Positions 8,248 to 15,226 of a stretch of 64,000 bases of DNA are shown one piece after another. The notes beneath the pieces are model-generated. The model was not told the DNA's origin. It did no database searches and was given only the letters and a program-made list of their open reading frames with translations. Positions within the stretch are counted from its first letter, which is position 1, and each line of letters opens with the position of its first letter. The stretch covers positions 1 to 64,000 of the forward strand of contig NZ_LMJA01000030.1 of NCBI RefSeq assembly GCF_001428895.1, written 5' to 3'. Source of the stretch: Mycobacterium sp. Root265 (GTDB taxonomy: Bacteria > Actinomycetota > Actinomycetes > Mycobacteriales > Mycobacteriaceae). The position numbers and the translations under genes are program-made.

Positions 8248-9033
8248 CTACAGCGGCCGCGGGCCGGCCCGCCGTGTCAGGTAATCGATCTGGCGGTGCA
8301 TCGCGATGAGCGCGAAGAACGGCAGTATCATGAAGGGCACGTTCTCGGCGATGAACTTGAACCAGAGCCCGAACGCGCCCTGGCCGATGTCGCCGAATCC
8401 CGCCCGCACCTCCGCCAGGAAGTACACGCCGGTGCTGCTGATCAGCATGGCGCAGCCGGTGAAGGCCAGCCACAGACTCTTGATTCGCGACTCGACCGGA
8501 AGATCGGTGCGCATCAGGCGGATCCAGACGATGAAGAGCATGGTGCCGGTGATGACGCCGACGAGTTCCAGGCCGAAGATCCAGGCGTTGCCACTCGTGT
8601 ACCGGGTGTCGGCGAGCCCGTACTGCCACCACAGCCATTTCCAGCCCGGGTCGGTGGTCGGCGACCACCAGTTCATCGGATGGCCGATGAGAAAGATGGT
8701 CTCGTAGCCGAGTTGGCTGCCCGCCGTGTAGGGCAGGTAGATCATCGTCAGCTCGGAGGCCCGCTCCAGCCGCGACCGTTGCTCCCCGCGCCCGGTCCAG
8801 AAATACACCAGCGGCAGCACGATCACCGGCAGGCCGAACGCCAGGTTGGCGATCACGTCGACGGTGAAGGTGGGCGGCAGCAGTCCGGTGCCGACGCCCA
8901 CCACCGCGGTGGTGAATGCGATGCCGGTGATGGCGGTGAGCGCAAGATAGGCCTTGCGGCGGTGCGGCGCCCACGGACGGGCCAGGTTCGGCTCGCTGCC
9001 TGCCGTGGCGTGCAGTTCGACGTCCGATGTCAT
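8248..9033 (-). CDS. EBP/EXPERA-like integral membrane protein
   Basis: A membrane protein of 261 residues with six or more hydrophobic segments. Several segments match the emopamil-binding-protein (sterol delta8-delta7 isomerase) family. SQLGYETIF corresponds to the HxxxE helix, with Gln in place of His. WKWLWWQYGLADTRY is the W-K-x-Y-x-x-x-D-x-R-Y signature and is followed by FGLELVG. FIAENVPFMILP corresponds to the N-x-x-W-x-x-L-P helix, with Phe for Trp. EBP-type proteins isomerise steroid double bonds in a membrane, so isomerisation of a sterol-like substrate is a possible role. The start used is ATG 9033; ATG 9093 is in frame. It is divergent from a P450 across three operator-like palindromes. 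Confidence 0.6.
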   Translation of the reverse strand: MTSDVELHATAGSEPNLARPWAPHRRKAYLALTAITGIAFTTAVVGVGTGLLPPTFTVDVIANLAFGLPVIVLPLVYFWTGRGEQRSRLERASELTMIYLPYTAGSQLGYETIFLIGHPMNWWSPTTDPGWKWLWWQYGLADTRYTSGNAWIFGLELVGVITGTMLFIVWIRLMRTDLPVESRIKSLWLAFTGCAMLISSTGVYFLAEVRAGFGDIGQGAFGLWFKFIAENVPFMILPFFALIAMHRQIDYLTRRAGPRPL

Positions 9034-9096
9034 CTCGCGATCCCGTCCTTGCCGAATCCTTCGTCTCAGCGGAGGATAGGCCTCCGGTGCCAAGGT

Positions 9097-9114
9097 GTTG
9101 AGCGAACGCTCAAC
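9097..9114. promoter_or_regulatory. Palindrome GTTGAGCG-AA-CGCTCAAC
   Basis: Perfect 8-2-8 palindrome typical of TetR operators, 64 bases upstream of the EBP-like start. An isolated half-site GTTGAGCG recurs at 9146-9153. It differs in sequence from the neighbouring GAGAAT-type sites, so two regulators may act on this divergent region. Confidence 0.5.
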
Positions 9115-9119
9115 ATTTC

Positions 9120-9134
9120 GAGAATCTCGTTCTC
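9120..9134. promoter_or_regulatory. GAGAAT-N3-ATTCTC-type operator (GAGAATCTCGTTCTC)
   Basis: This 15-base imperfect palindrome (one mismatch from the best copies at 24527 and 55303) lies in the divergent region between the EBP-like gene and the P450 at 9274. Confidence 0.55.
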
Positions 9135-9218
9135 TCCCGCCATGGGTTGAGCGGGTCGATTAGGCGTTTGCCCTCGTTGACGACGAAGCGGCGCTATGGA
9201 AATGTAATACTCATAGAT

Positions 9219-9233
9219 GAGAGCCACATTCTC
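9219..9233. promoter_or_regulatory. GAGAAT-N3-ATTCTC-type operator (GAGAGCCACATTCTC)
   Basis: The right half is perfect and the left half has two changes; flanking T and A extend the dyad to 17 bases. It sits 41 bases before the P450 start and just downstream of an AT-rich TAATAC (9205-9210), a place where a repressor would block transcription. Confidence 0.55.
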
Positions 9234-9273
9234 ATGGTGACGGGTACTGCCTGCCAGGAACGGAGTAACGCAT

Positions 9274-10551
9274 ATGGCGATCGATCCCGCCGGCATCGAC
9301 TGGTTCAAGGACCCGCGGCTGGTCGCCGATCCCTACCCGTACTTCAACGCATTGCGTGACAAGTGCCCGGTCCAGCCCGAGGACATCTACGGCGTGACCA
9401 TGGTGACCGGTTGGGAAGAGGCGGTATCGGTCTACAACGACGCGGAGACCTTCTCGTCCTGCACCTCGGTGACCGGTCCGTTCCCCGGCTTTCCGGTGCC
9501 GCTGGAGGGCCGCGACGACGTCGCCGAGCTGATCGAAAAGCACCGCGACGAGCTGCCGTTCAGCGATCAGCTGCCGACGCTGGATCCACCGGTGCACACC
9601 AACCATCGGTCTCTGATGATGCGGCTGATCACCCCGAAGCGCCTCAAGGAGAACGAGGACGCGATGTGGCAGCTCGCCGACGGGGTGCTCGACGAGTTCC
9701 TGGCTCCCGGTGAGGGTGAGTTCATCAAGGGCTTCGCCAGCCCGTTCACGCTGCTCGTCATCGCCGACCTGCTGGGCATTCCGCCCGAGGACCGCAACGC
9801 CTTCGTCGACGGCATCTCGCAGAACTCCGGTGGGGGCGTGGGCAGCACCAGCAGTGAATCGCTGTCACACAGCCCGCTGGAGTTCCTCTACGCGCAGTTC
9901 GAGGCCTATATCGAGGATCGGCGGGTCAACCCGCGCGAGGACATCATGACCGGGATGGCCACCGCGCTGTTCCCCGACGGCAGCACGCCGACCCCCGGCG
10001 ACGTCGCCCGCGTCGCCACCAACGTCTTCTCCGCGGGCCAGGAGACCACGGTCCGACTGCTGGGCACCGCACTGAAGGTGCTCGGTGACCGTCCCGACAT
10101 CCAGAAGCAGGTGCGCGAGGATCGCAGTCTGATATCCAACTTCATCGAGGAAGCGCTGCGCCACGAAAGCCCGGTCAAGGGTGACTTCCGGCTGTCGCGC
10201 ACCCCGGTCACCGTGGGGGAGAAGGAACTTCCCTCGGGCACCACCGTCATGGTGGTCAACGCCGGGGCCAATCGCGATCCGCGCCGCTTCGAGGATCCCG
10301 ACGAGTTCGACCCGGCGCGCAAGAATGCCCGCCAGCACCTGGCCTTCGGTCGCGGCATCCACAGCTGCCCGGGTGCACCGCTGGCCCGCGCCGAGACCCG
10401 GGTGGGCCTGGAGCGGCTGCTCGACCGCACCACCGACATCCGCATCTCCGAGGAGAAGCACGGTCCGGCGGGCAATCGCGACTACAACTACATCCCGACG
10501 TTCATCCTGCGCGGTCTGACCCATCTGCACCTGGAGTTCGACGTCAAATGA
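9274..10551 (+). CDS. Cytochrome P450 monooxygenase (2)
   Basis: A P450 of 425 residues. The heme loop FGRGIHSCPG begins at residue 358 with Cys365 as ligand. The I-helix segment is FSAGQETTVR, where Gln replaces the usual acidic/Thr context (AGxET is retained), and the K-helix motif is EEALR. ATG 9274 is preceded by GGAG at about 9260. The stop overlaps the start of a ferredoxin gene by ATGA, so monooxygenase and electron donor are made together. It is clearly paralogous to the P450 at 47741-49018: they share PKRLKENED / PRRLKENED, SPFTLLVIADLLG and the long HGPxGxxxxNY C-terminal region. The substrate is unknown. Confidence 0.95.
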   Translation: MAIDPAGIDWFKDPRLVADPYPYFNALRDKCPVQPEDIYGVTMVTGWEEAVSVYNDAETFSSCTSVTGPFPGFPVPLEGRDDVAELIEKHRDELPFSDQLPTLDPPVHTNHRSLMMRLITPKRLKENEDAMWQLADGVLDEFLAPGEGEFIKGFASPFTLLVIADLLGIPPEDRNAFVDGISQNSGGGVGSTSSESLSHSPLEFLYAQFEAYIEDRRVNPREDIMTGMATALFPDGSTPTPGDVARVATNVFSAGQETTVRLLGTALKVLGDRPDIQKQVREDRSLISNFIEEALRHESPVKGDFRLSRTPVTVGEKELPSGTTVMVVNAGANRDPRRFEDPDEFDPARKNARQHLAFGRGIHSCPGAPLARAETRVGLERLLDRTTDIRISEEKHGPAGNRDYNYIPTFILRGLTHLHLEFDVK

Positions 10552-10736
10552 AGGTCGGCGTCGATGAGGACCGATGCGCCGGCCACGGGATGTGCCTGAC
10601 GCTGTGCCCCGAGGTGTTCGACCTGTCCGATGACGGATGGGCGGTGGCTGCTCCCGGTGAGGTTCCGGCCGAACACGAGGCCGCCGTGCAGGAGGCCATC
10701 CAGTGTTGTCCCGAGAACGCGATTCACGAGATCTGA
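10548..10736 (+). CDS. Single-cluster ferredoxin (P450 redox partner)
   Basis: A 62-residue ferredoxin of the mycobacterial P450-associated type. Cluster ligands are Cys10, Cys16 and Cys54 (CP), with His13 at the position where a fourth cysteine would sit in a 4Fe-4S protein. Extra cysteines occur at 20 and 53. A 3Fe-4S or His-modified cluster is therefore expected. It overlaps the upstream P450 by four bases, which is strong evidence that it delivers electrons to that enzyme. A reductase is not adjacent; the NuoF-like protein at 18899-20182 is one candidate. Confidence 0.92.
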   Translation: MKVGVDEDRCAGHGMCLTLCPEVFDLSDDGWAVAAPGEVPAEHEAAVQEAIQCCPENAIHEI

Positions 10737-10773
10737 ATTTCAATCCGCTTCACCGACAAGGAGATTCCACACT

Positions 10774-11058
10774 GTGGCCAAGGGTTATGTGATCATCACC
10801 GAGGACATCAAGGACCCGGCGGGGATGGCCGAGTACGGCAAGCTCGCCAGTCAGACGATGAGCACCGCGAAGGTGCTCGCCTTCAGCCCCGCGGTCGAGT
10901 CGCTGGAGGGGGAGTGGCACGGCACCCAGACCGTGCTGCTGGAGTTCGAATCGGTCGAGGCGGCCAAGGAGTGGTACTACTCCGACGCCTACCAGGAGGC
11001 GGCGAAACTGCGCCAGGCCGCGGCCGAGTGCAACGGAGTGATCATCTCCGGCTTCTGA
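10774..11058 (+). CDS. DUF1330 family protein
   Basis: A 94-residue protein with the dimeric alpha+beta-barrel look of DUF1330: GYVIITEDIKDPAGMAEY at the N-terminus and LLEFESVEAAKEWYYSDAY in the middle. GTG 10774 is chosen because AAGGAG (10759-10764) lies nine bases upstream and the protein then begins MAKGYVII. It is 37 bases downstream of the ferredoxin gene, so it is probably the third gene of the P450 operon. DUF1330 members have no firm biochemical role; related ferredoxin-like folds include small monooxygenases and isomerases, so a helper role on the P450 product is possible. Confidence 0.85.
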   Translation: MAKGYVIITEDIKDPAGMAEYGKLASQTMSTAKVLAFSPAVESLEGEWHGTQTVLLEFESVEAAKEWYYSDAYQEAAKLRQAAAECNGVIISGF

Positions 11059-11068
11059 TTTTCCGCGC

Positions 11069-11124
11069 GAGCAGACACAAATGGCCTTAAAAGTTGACAC
11101 TTTTGGGGCCATTTGCGTCTGCTC
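11069..11124. repeat. Intergenic hairpin element, copy 1
   Basis: The 18-base arms GAGCAGACACAAATGGCC (11069-11086) and GGCCATTTGCGTCTGCTC (11107-11124) pair with one mismatch. Inside them AAAAGT-TGAC-ACTTTT forms a second perfect stem. The element sits between the DUF1330 and DUF559 genes. Copy 2 at 12071-12126 has the same outer ends and the same arm mismatch. It could act as a terminator, but its conservation of ends suggests a dispersed palindromic repeat. Confidence 0.75.
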
Positions 11125-11193
11125 ATGAAGTTATCCCCAGGCTTGACGGTCCGGCGCTGTGCAGCGGGTGCATTCTGAGCAACCATCCACGGT

Positions 11194-12072
11194 ATGTCGT
11201 GGCGGGACGCCTTCTCGGATAGTGGAGTCGCAAGCAGTCAACAACTGCTCACGCTGATCTCTCGTGGCCAGTTGCGGACGCTGATCCGCAACGGCGAGCT
11301 TATTCGAGTGCAACACGGCATCTATGCAGCCGCGGCACCCGATCACTCCACCCGGTTGGCGGCGATGGATCTGCGAACCGGCGAGCGCACGGTCGCGTGT
11401 ATGAATACCGCCGCCGCGCTCTACGGATTCGACATTGACCAGGACGGCCTGCTACACATCCTCGACCCAGGCGTCCGGATCCGACCGACTGCGGACGTGA
11501 TGGTGCACCAACGGTTGGGTGCGCCGCTTCGAGTCGTTGACGACCGTCTTGCCACCGCGCCAGCCTGGACCGCGGTTGAGCTGGCCCGTACCGTGCGACG
11601 GTCACGTGCTCTTGCCGTACTCGATGCTGCGCTGCGGAGCGGGTTTTGCACGCCGGCCGAACTGGAGTCGGCCGTGGCAGAGCAGAAAGGAAGACGGGGC
11701 ATCGTCAAGGTGCGGAACTTGTTGGTACACGCCGATGCCCGCGCGGAATCACCGATGGAGAGCGAAGCCCGCTTGGTCTTCATCGACGGGGGATTACCGC
11801 TGCCGGAATTGCAGTTCGAGATCGTCGACTGCCGCGGCAGACTGTGGCGGGTGGACTTTGCGTGGCCCGATTTCGGGGTGGTGGCTGAGTACGAAAGCAT
11901 GGAATGGCATGCCACGCCCGAAGCGCTGAAACACGACCGTATGAAAGTTGCGTCGCTGCAGGAAGTCGGATGGACTTCCGTGCCGCTGGTGGTCGACGAT
12001 GTGCGTCGGCACCCGCTGGATCTGGTCGCGCGGATGTGGACGATGTTCGAGCGGGCCGACCTGGCTGGCTGA
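11194..12072 (+). CDS. DUF559/AbiEi-type domain protein
   Basis: A 292-residue protein of a type common in mycobacteria. The N-terminal part (about residues 1-60) is a winged-helix segment like the AbiEi antitoxin N-domain (SSQQLLTLISRGQLRTLIR, then VQHGIYAAA). The C-terminal part (about 185-285) is a DUF559 endonuclease-like fold with RVDFAWPDFGVVAEYE, the (D)...(E)xE-type core of restriction-like nucleases, and ending VPLVVDDVRRHP. No toxin or restriction partner lies beside it. Its stop codon is inside the left arm of a hairpin repeat, and a related hairpin lies upstream, so the gene is bracketed by repeats. DNA cleavage is inferred from the fold only. Confidence 0.75.
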   Translation: MSWRDAFSDSGVASSQQLLTLISRGQLRTLIRNGELIRVQHGIYAAAAPDHSTRLAAMDLRTGERTVACMNTAAALYGFDIDQDGLLHILDPGVRIRPTADVMVHQRLGAPLRVVDDRLATAPAWTAVELARTVRRSRALAVLDAALRSGFCTPAELESAVAEQKGRRGIVKVRNLLVHADARAESPMESEARLVFIDGGLPLPELQFEIVDCRGRLWRVDFAWPDFGVVAEYESMEWHATPEALKHDRMKVASLQEVGWTSVPLVVDDVRRHPLDLVARMWTMFERADLAG

Positions 12073-12126
12073 GCAGTCACAAAAGGTCGCGAAATGAGGC
12101 AGTTTCACGACCTTTTGCGTCTGCTC
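12071..12126. repeat. Intergenic hairpin element, copy 2
   Basis: The 19-base arms GAGCAGTCACAAAAGGTCG (12071-12089) and CGACCTTTTGCGTCTGCTC (12108-12126) pair with two mismatches, and an inner GAAA/TTTC extends the stem. The left arm contains the stop codon of the DUF559 gene. The outer ends match copy 1 at 11069-11124 while the core differs. Confidence 0.75.
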
Positions 12127-12142
12127 GCGCAGGAAGGGGGAG

Positions 12143-12910
12143 TCAGTGCGGGACGAGCGGGCCGACCGGCTTGGTGGTGGTCGCGTGCACCAGCAGTTCG
12201 GCGAGCTCGCAGGGGCGGCTCAGAAACGGTGAGTGCGAACTGTCGATCGCCAGCTGCTGCACGCCGAGGCGGCGGGCGACGGTATCGGCGAGCCAGCGCG
12301 GCATCGACCGATCCTGTTCGCAGACAATGAAACTGCGCGGCAGGTCGGCCGCCCAGAACTGTGGGACCGACACCGGCGTCACCGTGGTGTCGCCGAAGCG
12401 CTCCGGGCCGAGCCGGTTGAACGCCCAGCGCGCGGTCTGTTCATCGCAGTCGTGGTAGAAGTACTTGCGCGCGCCGTCGAAGTCGGCAAACGTCATGGCG
12501 CCGTCCTCGTCGAAGCTGAGGTAGCTCAACATCTCTCCGACATCGGCGTCGAAGTCCTCGCCCAGCGGCTGGTCGTCATCGCGCATCGCCATCGCCTCCG
12601 GGTAGGTACGGCCCTCTCGGGGCAGCGCGGCTGCCAGATAGACCATGTGGCGCACCAGATCAGGCGCGGCATCCGCGGCGAGGGTGATGTCGAACCCGCC
12701 GCCGGAATGGCCCACCAGGACGTCGCCGGGCCGTAGTTCCGCCAGGATCGCGTCGCGGCGGTTGGCCAGGGTCGATTCCTGATCCACCAGGACGCCATGT
12801 CCCGGCAGGTCGATCGCTACGCCTTCGTGGCCCAGTTGGCCCAACGCCGCGACGGTGCGGTCCCAGCACCACGCAGCATGAAAACCGCCGTGTACGAACA
12901 GGAACCGCAT
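12143..12910 (-). CDS. Alpha/beta-hydrolase
   Basis: An alpha/beta-hydrolase of 255 residues related to the esterase / hydroxynitrile-lyase-like group. It has the oxyanion-loop HGGFHAAWCW near residue 7, the nucleophile elbow GHSGGG with Ser69, and a C-terminal His in IDSSHSPFLSRP. It lies four bases downstream of a ferredoxin gene in a P450-ferredoxin-hydrolase operon, so it may hydrolyse an ester or lactone made by that P450. Predicted cytosolic; no signal peptide. Confidence 0.85.
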   Translation of the reverse strand: MRFLFVHGGFHAAWCWDRTVAALGQLGHEGVAIDLPGHGVLVDQESTLANRRDAILAELRPGDVLVGHSGGGFDITLAADAAPDLVRHMVYLAAALPREGRTYPEAMAMRDDDQPLGEDFDADVGEMLSYLSFDEDGAMTFADFDGARKYFYHDCDEQTARWAFNRLGPERFGDTTVTPVSVPQFWAADLPRSFIVCEQDRSMPRWLADTVARRLGVQQLAIDSSHSPFLSRPCELAELLVHATTTKPVGPLVPH

Positions 12911-12914
12911 CCGG

Positions 12915-13109
12915 CTACTCTACGATGGCGATCGCCTGCCGAGGGCACTGGCGCACGGATTCGCGTACCTGCGCCTCGTTGTCGGGGGTGACTTCCTCGG
13001 TGAGCACGTGCAGGTAGTCGTCATCGTCGAGGTCGAACACCTCCGGGATGATGCCCATGCAGACGCCGTTGCTCTCGCACAGTCCGAAATCAACTTCTAT
13101 TCTGCTCAT
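12915..13109 (-). CDS. Single-cluster ferredoxin (P450 redox partner)
   Basis: A 64-residue ferredoxin with ligands Cys11, Cys17 and Cys55 (CP). Asn14 occupies the fourth-ligand position, so a 3Fe-4S cluster is likely. ATG 13109 overlaps the stop codon of the upstream P450 gene by ATGA, showing translational coupling to that monooxygenase. It differs clearly from the other three ferredoxins in this window (His, Phe and His at the same position), which may tune redox potential or partner choice. Confidence 0.92.
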   Translation of the reverse strand: MSRIEVDFGLCESNGVCMGIIPEVFDLDDDDYLHVLTEEVTPDNEAQVRESVRQCPRQAIAIVE

Positions 13110-14308
13110 TGCAGCCGCCGCACCGGCACGTGCGAGTACCCGGCCACGTTTTGCATGTGAACCCGCTGCAGCCCTTCCCATTTCACCTCGTAGCGAGGCA
13201 TGAAGTCGAGCAGCTTCTCCAGGGCGATGACGCTCTCCATCCGCGCCAGCGCAGCGCCCAGGCAGCTGTGGATGCCGTAGCCGAGTCCCAGGTTCTGCGC
13301 CTCGGTGCGGTCACGTTCGATGTCGAACTTGTCGGCATCGGTGAATGCGTCGGTGTCGCGGTTGGCCGCGGCGCTGAGCAGGAAGACCGCCTTGCCTGCC
13401 GGGATCACACCGCTGGGCACGTGTGCCTCCTTGAGCGTGTAGCGCACGTTGTACTGCACGGGGCCCTCGAAGCGCAGCAGTTCCTCCACCGCCGCGGGCA
13501 CCAGATCCCGGTTGTCCAGCAGCTTCTGCCACTGCTCGGGGTTACGCGCGAACAGCACCATCGCGGTGCCGATCAGTTTGGTGACCGTCTCCGCACCGGC
13601 CCCGCCGAGCAGGGTCGCGAAACCGGTGATCTCGATGTCGTCGAGCTTGTCGAGTCGGCCGTCCTCGCGCGGGATCTCGGCGGCGATGAGCCGGCTGATC
13701 ATGTCGTCGGTCGGGTTCTCCCGGCGCTTCTGGACCAGTGAGTAGTAGTAGATCGCGGTGTCCATGTTGGCCTGCATGCCGGCCTCGGAGGTGCCGATCT
13801 GACCGGGCTCGCGCGACAGGCTGGTGTCGATCCAATGGCGCACCATCTGGCGGTAGTCCGGTTCGACACCGGCCATCCGGGTGATCACCTCGACCGGGAA
13901 CGGCCCGGAGAAGTCCTGCACGATGTCGAAATCGTCGGAGGTGATCAGACTCAGGTAGTGGTCGATCTGCTCGACGATGGTGTCCTTCTGGGCCTGCACG
14001 GCCCGCGGCGTGAAAGCTTTGTTGAGCAGGGACCGCATGTGCCGGTGGTCGGGCGGGTCCATGAAGATGATCGATTTCTGCGGCGGTTCGTCGGCCTGCA
14101 CCATCGCCAGATCGCAACCACGCGATGAGGAGAACGCCTCATGGTCCTTGAGCGCGGCGGCGACGTCCTCGTGCCGGGTCAGGGCATAGAAATCCCGGTC
14201 GGGACAGTAGTAGAGCGGCGCTTCGGTGCGCATCCGCCGATAGATCTCGAAGGGGTTGTTGAAGTACTCGTCAGAGAACGGGTCGAACACGAGTTCCGCG
14301 GTGGTCAT
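13106..14308 (-). CDS. Cytochrome P450 monooxygenase (3)
   Basis: A P450 of 400 residues. The heme loop is LGYGIHSCLG at residues 342-351 with Cys349, so the usually conserved leading Phe is Leu. The I-helix GGAGAETVTK retains the acidic-Thr pair as ET, and the K-helix ExxR is EELLR. ATG 14308 is preceded by GGAGGA. It is coupled to a ferredoxin and followed by a hydrolase gene. The N-terminal LVFDPFSDEYFNNPFEIYRRMR resembles P450 (1), but the two genes have different upstream palindromes. Substrate unknown. Confidence 0.95.
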   Translation of the reverse strand: MTTAELVFDPFSDEYFNNPFEIYRRMRTEAPLYYCPDRDFYALTRHEDVAAALKDHEAFSSSRGCDLAMVQADEPPQKSIIFMDPPDHRHMRSLLNKAFTPRAVQAQKDTIVEQIDHYLSLITSDDFDIVQDFSGPFPVEVITRMAGVEPDYRQMVRHWIDTSLSREPGQIGTSEAGMQANMDTAIYYYSLVQKRRENPTDDMISRLIAAEIPREDGRLDKLDDIEITGFATLLGGAGAETVTKLIGTAMVLFARNPEQWQKLLDNRDLVPAAVEELLRFEGPVQYNVRYTLKEAHVPSGVIPAGKAVFLLSAAANRDTDAFTDADKFDIERDRTEAQNLGLGYGIHSCLGAALARMESVIALEKLLDFMPRYEVKWEGLQRVHMQNVAGYSHVPVRRLQ

Positions 14309-14344
14309 TCTGAGGTCCTCCTCCAGGGTGGCGCTGTCACCCGA

Positions 14345-14376
14345 AGCGTTACGGAAGGCTGTGAAACTGTAACGCT
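14345..14376. promoter_or_regulatory. Inverted repeat AGCGTTAC-N16-GTAACGCT upstream of P450 (3)
   Basis: Perfect 8-base arms lie 37-68 bases before the P450 start. The right arm is also inside ACTGT-N7-ACAGT (14366-14382). GTGAAAC occurs at 14361 and again at 14401. A regulator binding site is likely, but the family cannot be told. Confidence 0.45.
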
Positions 14377-14425
14377 AACAGTAGTCTTGTCGGGAAGTTT
14401 GTGAAACAGTCAATTTCGGGCGAAC

Positions 14426-15226
14426 TCAACGCCCCAGTCCTGCGTCGACGACGGCGTTCAGCGCGCCCAGATCGGTGCCGAGTTCGGCGACCGTCTGCCT
14501 GATCACCGCGACGTCCTTGCCGATGAATTCGCCGACGGCGGAGACGAAGGCGGCGGTCGAGCCGGCACGCGCCACATTGTCCAGCGCCCGGCTGGCACCG
14601 CTGCCGTGCGGCAGCGCGGCCAGCAGTGCGGTTTCGTCCACCCCGAGGTGGCCCGCCAGCTGGGCCGCTTCGGCCAGCAGACCGATCTGAGCGGCGAACA
14701 GGGTGTTGTTGATCAGCTTGACCTTCTGGCCCGTACCGAGCGCGCCGACGTGCAGAACCGGGCTGCCGTAGGCGGCCAGCACCGGCTGCGCCCGCTGCAC
14801 CGCATCATCGGTTCCGCCGACGAACAGGGTGACCTGACCGGCGGCGATATCGTGCGGGCCGCCGCTGACCGGGGCATCGACGACGTCGATGTGCGGTGCC
14901 AGGTCCCGCAGGTGCTCGACGGTGCGGGGGCTGCCGGTGGTGTGCACGATCAACACGGCACCGGCCGGCACCGCCGCCAGCAGCGCGGGGTCGGCGACCG
15001 CGCGTACCTGCTCGTCGGTGAACAGGCAGATCACCACCGCCTCAGCGCGCTCGATGACGGCGGCGATATCGGCGACCGGGGTGGCGCCGAGTTCGGCGAT
15101 GGCCCGGCGTTTGTCCTCGGTGCGACCGAGCGCGCGCACCTCGTGGCCCGCTTCGGCGAGCCGGCGGACCATCGGGGAGCCCATCCGGCCCGCGCCGATG
15201 AATCCGACGCGCACGCACGCGCCCAT
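14426..15226 (-). CDS. NAD(P)-dependent beta-hydroxyacid dehydrogenase
   Basis: A 3-hydroxyisobutyrate/6-phosphogluconate-dehydrogenase-family protein of 266 residues. The N-terminal Rossmann motif is GFIGAGRMGSPM, the substrate-binding DAPVSGGPHDIAAGQ lies at about residue 117, and the catalytic Lys is in TGQKVKLINN. It would oxidise a beta-hydroxy acid or its derivative with NAD(P)+. ATG 15226 overlaps the stop codon of its paralogue upstream, and the pair probably arose by duplication. It is the last gene of a minus-strand operon with two hydroxyacid dehydrogenases and a hydrolase. Confidence 0.88.
   Translation of the reverse strand: MGACVRVGFIGAGRMGSPMVRRLAEAGHEVRALGRTEDKRRAIAELGATPVADIAAVIERAEAVVICLFTDEQVRAVADPALLAAVPAGAVLIVHTTGSPRTVEHLRDLAPHIDVVDAPVSGGPHDIAAGQVTLFVGGTDDAVQRAQPVLAAYGSPVLHVGALGTGQKVKLINNTLFAAQIGLLAEAAQLAGHLGVDETALLAALPHGSGASRALDNVARAGSTAAFVSAVGEFIGKDVAVIRQTVAELGTDLGALNAVVDAGLGR

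Noticed and set aside
11194-12072. DUF559/AbiEi-like gene as a toxin-antitoxin or restriction system
   Set aside because: No toxin, methylase or second subunit lies next to it; the domain is common in stand-alone mycobacterial genes.
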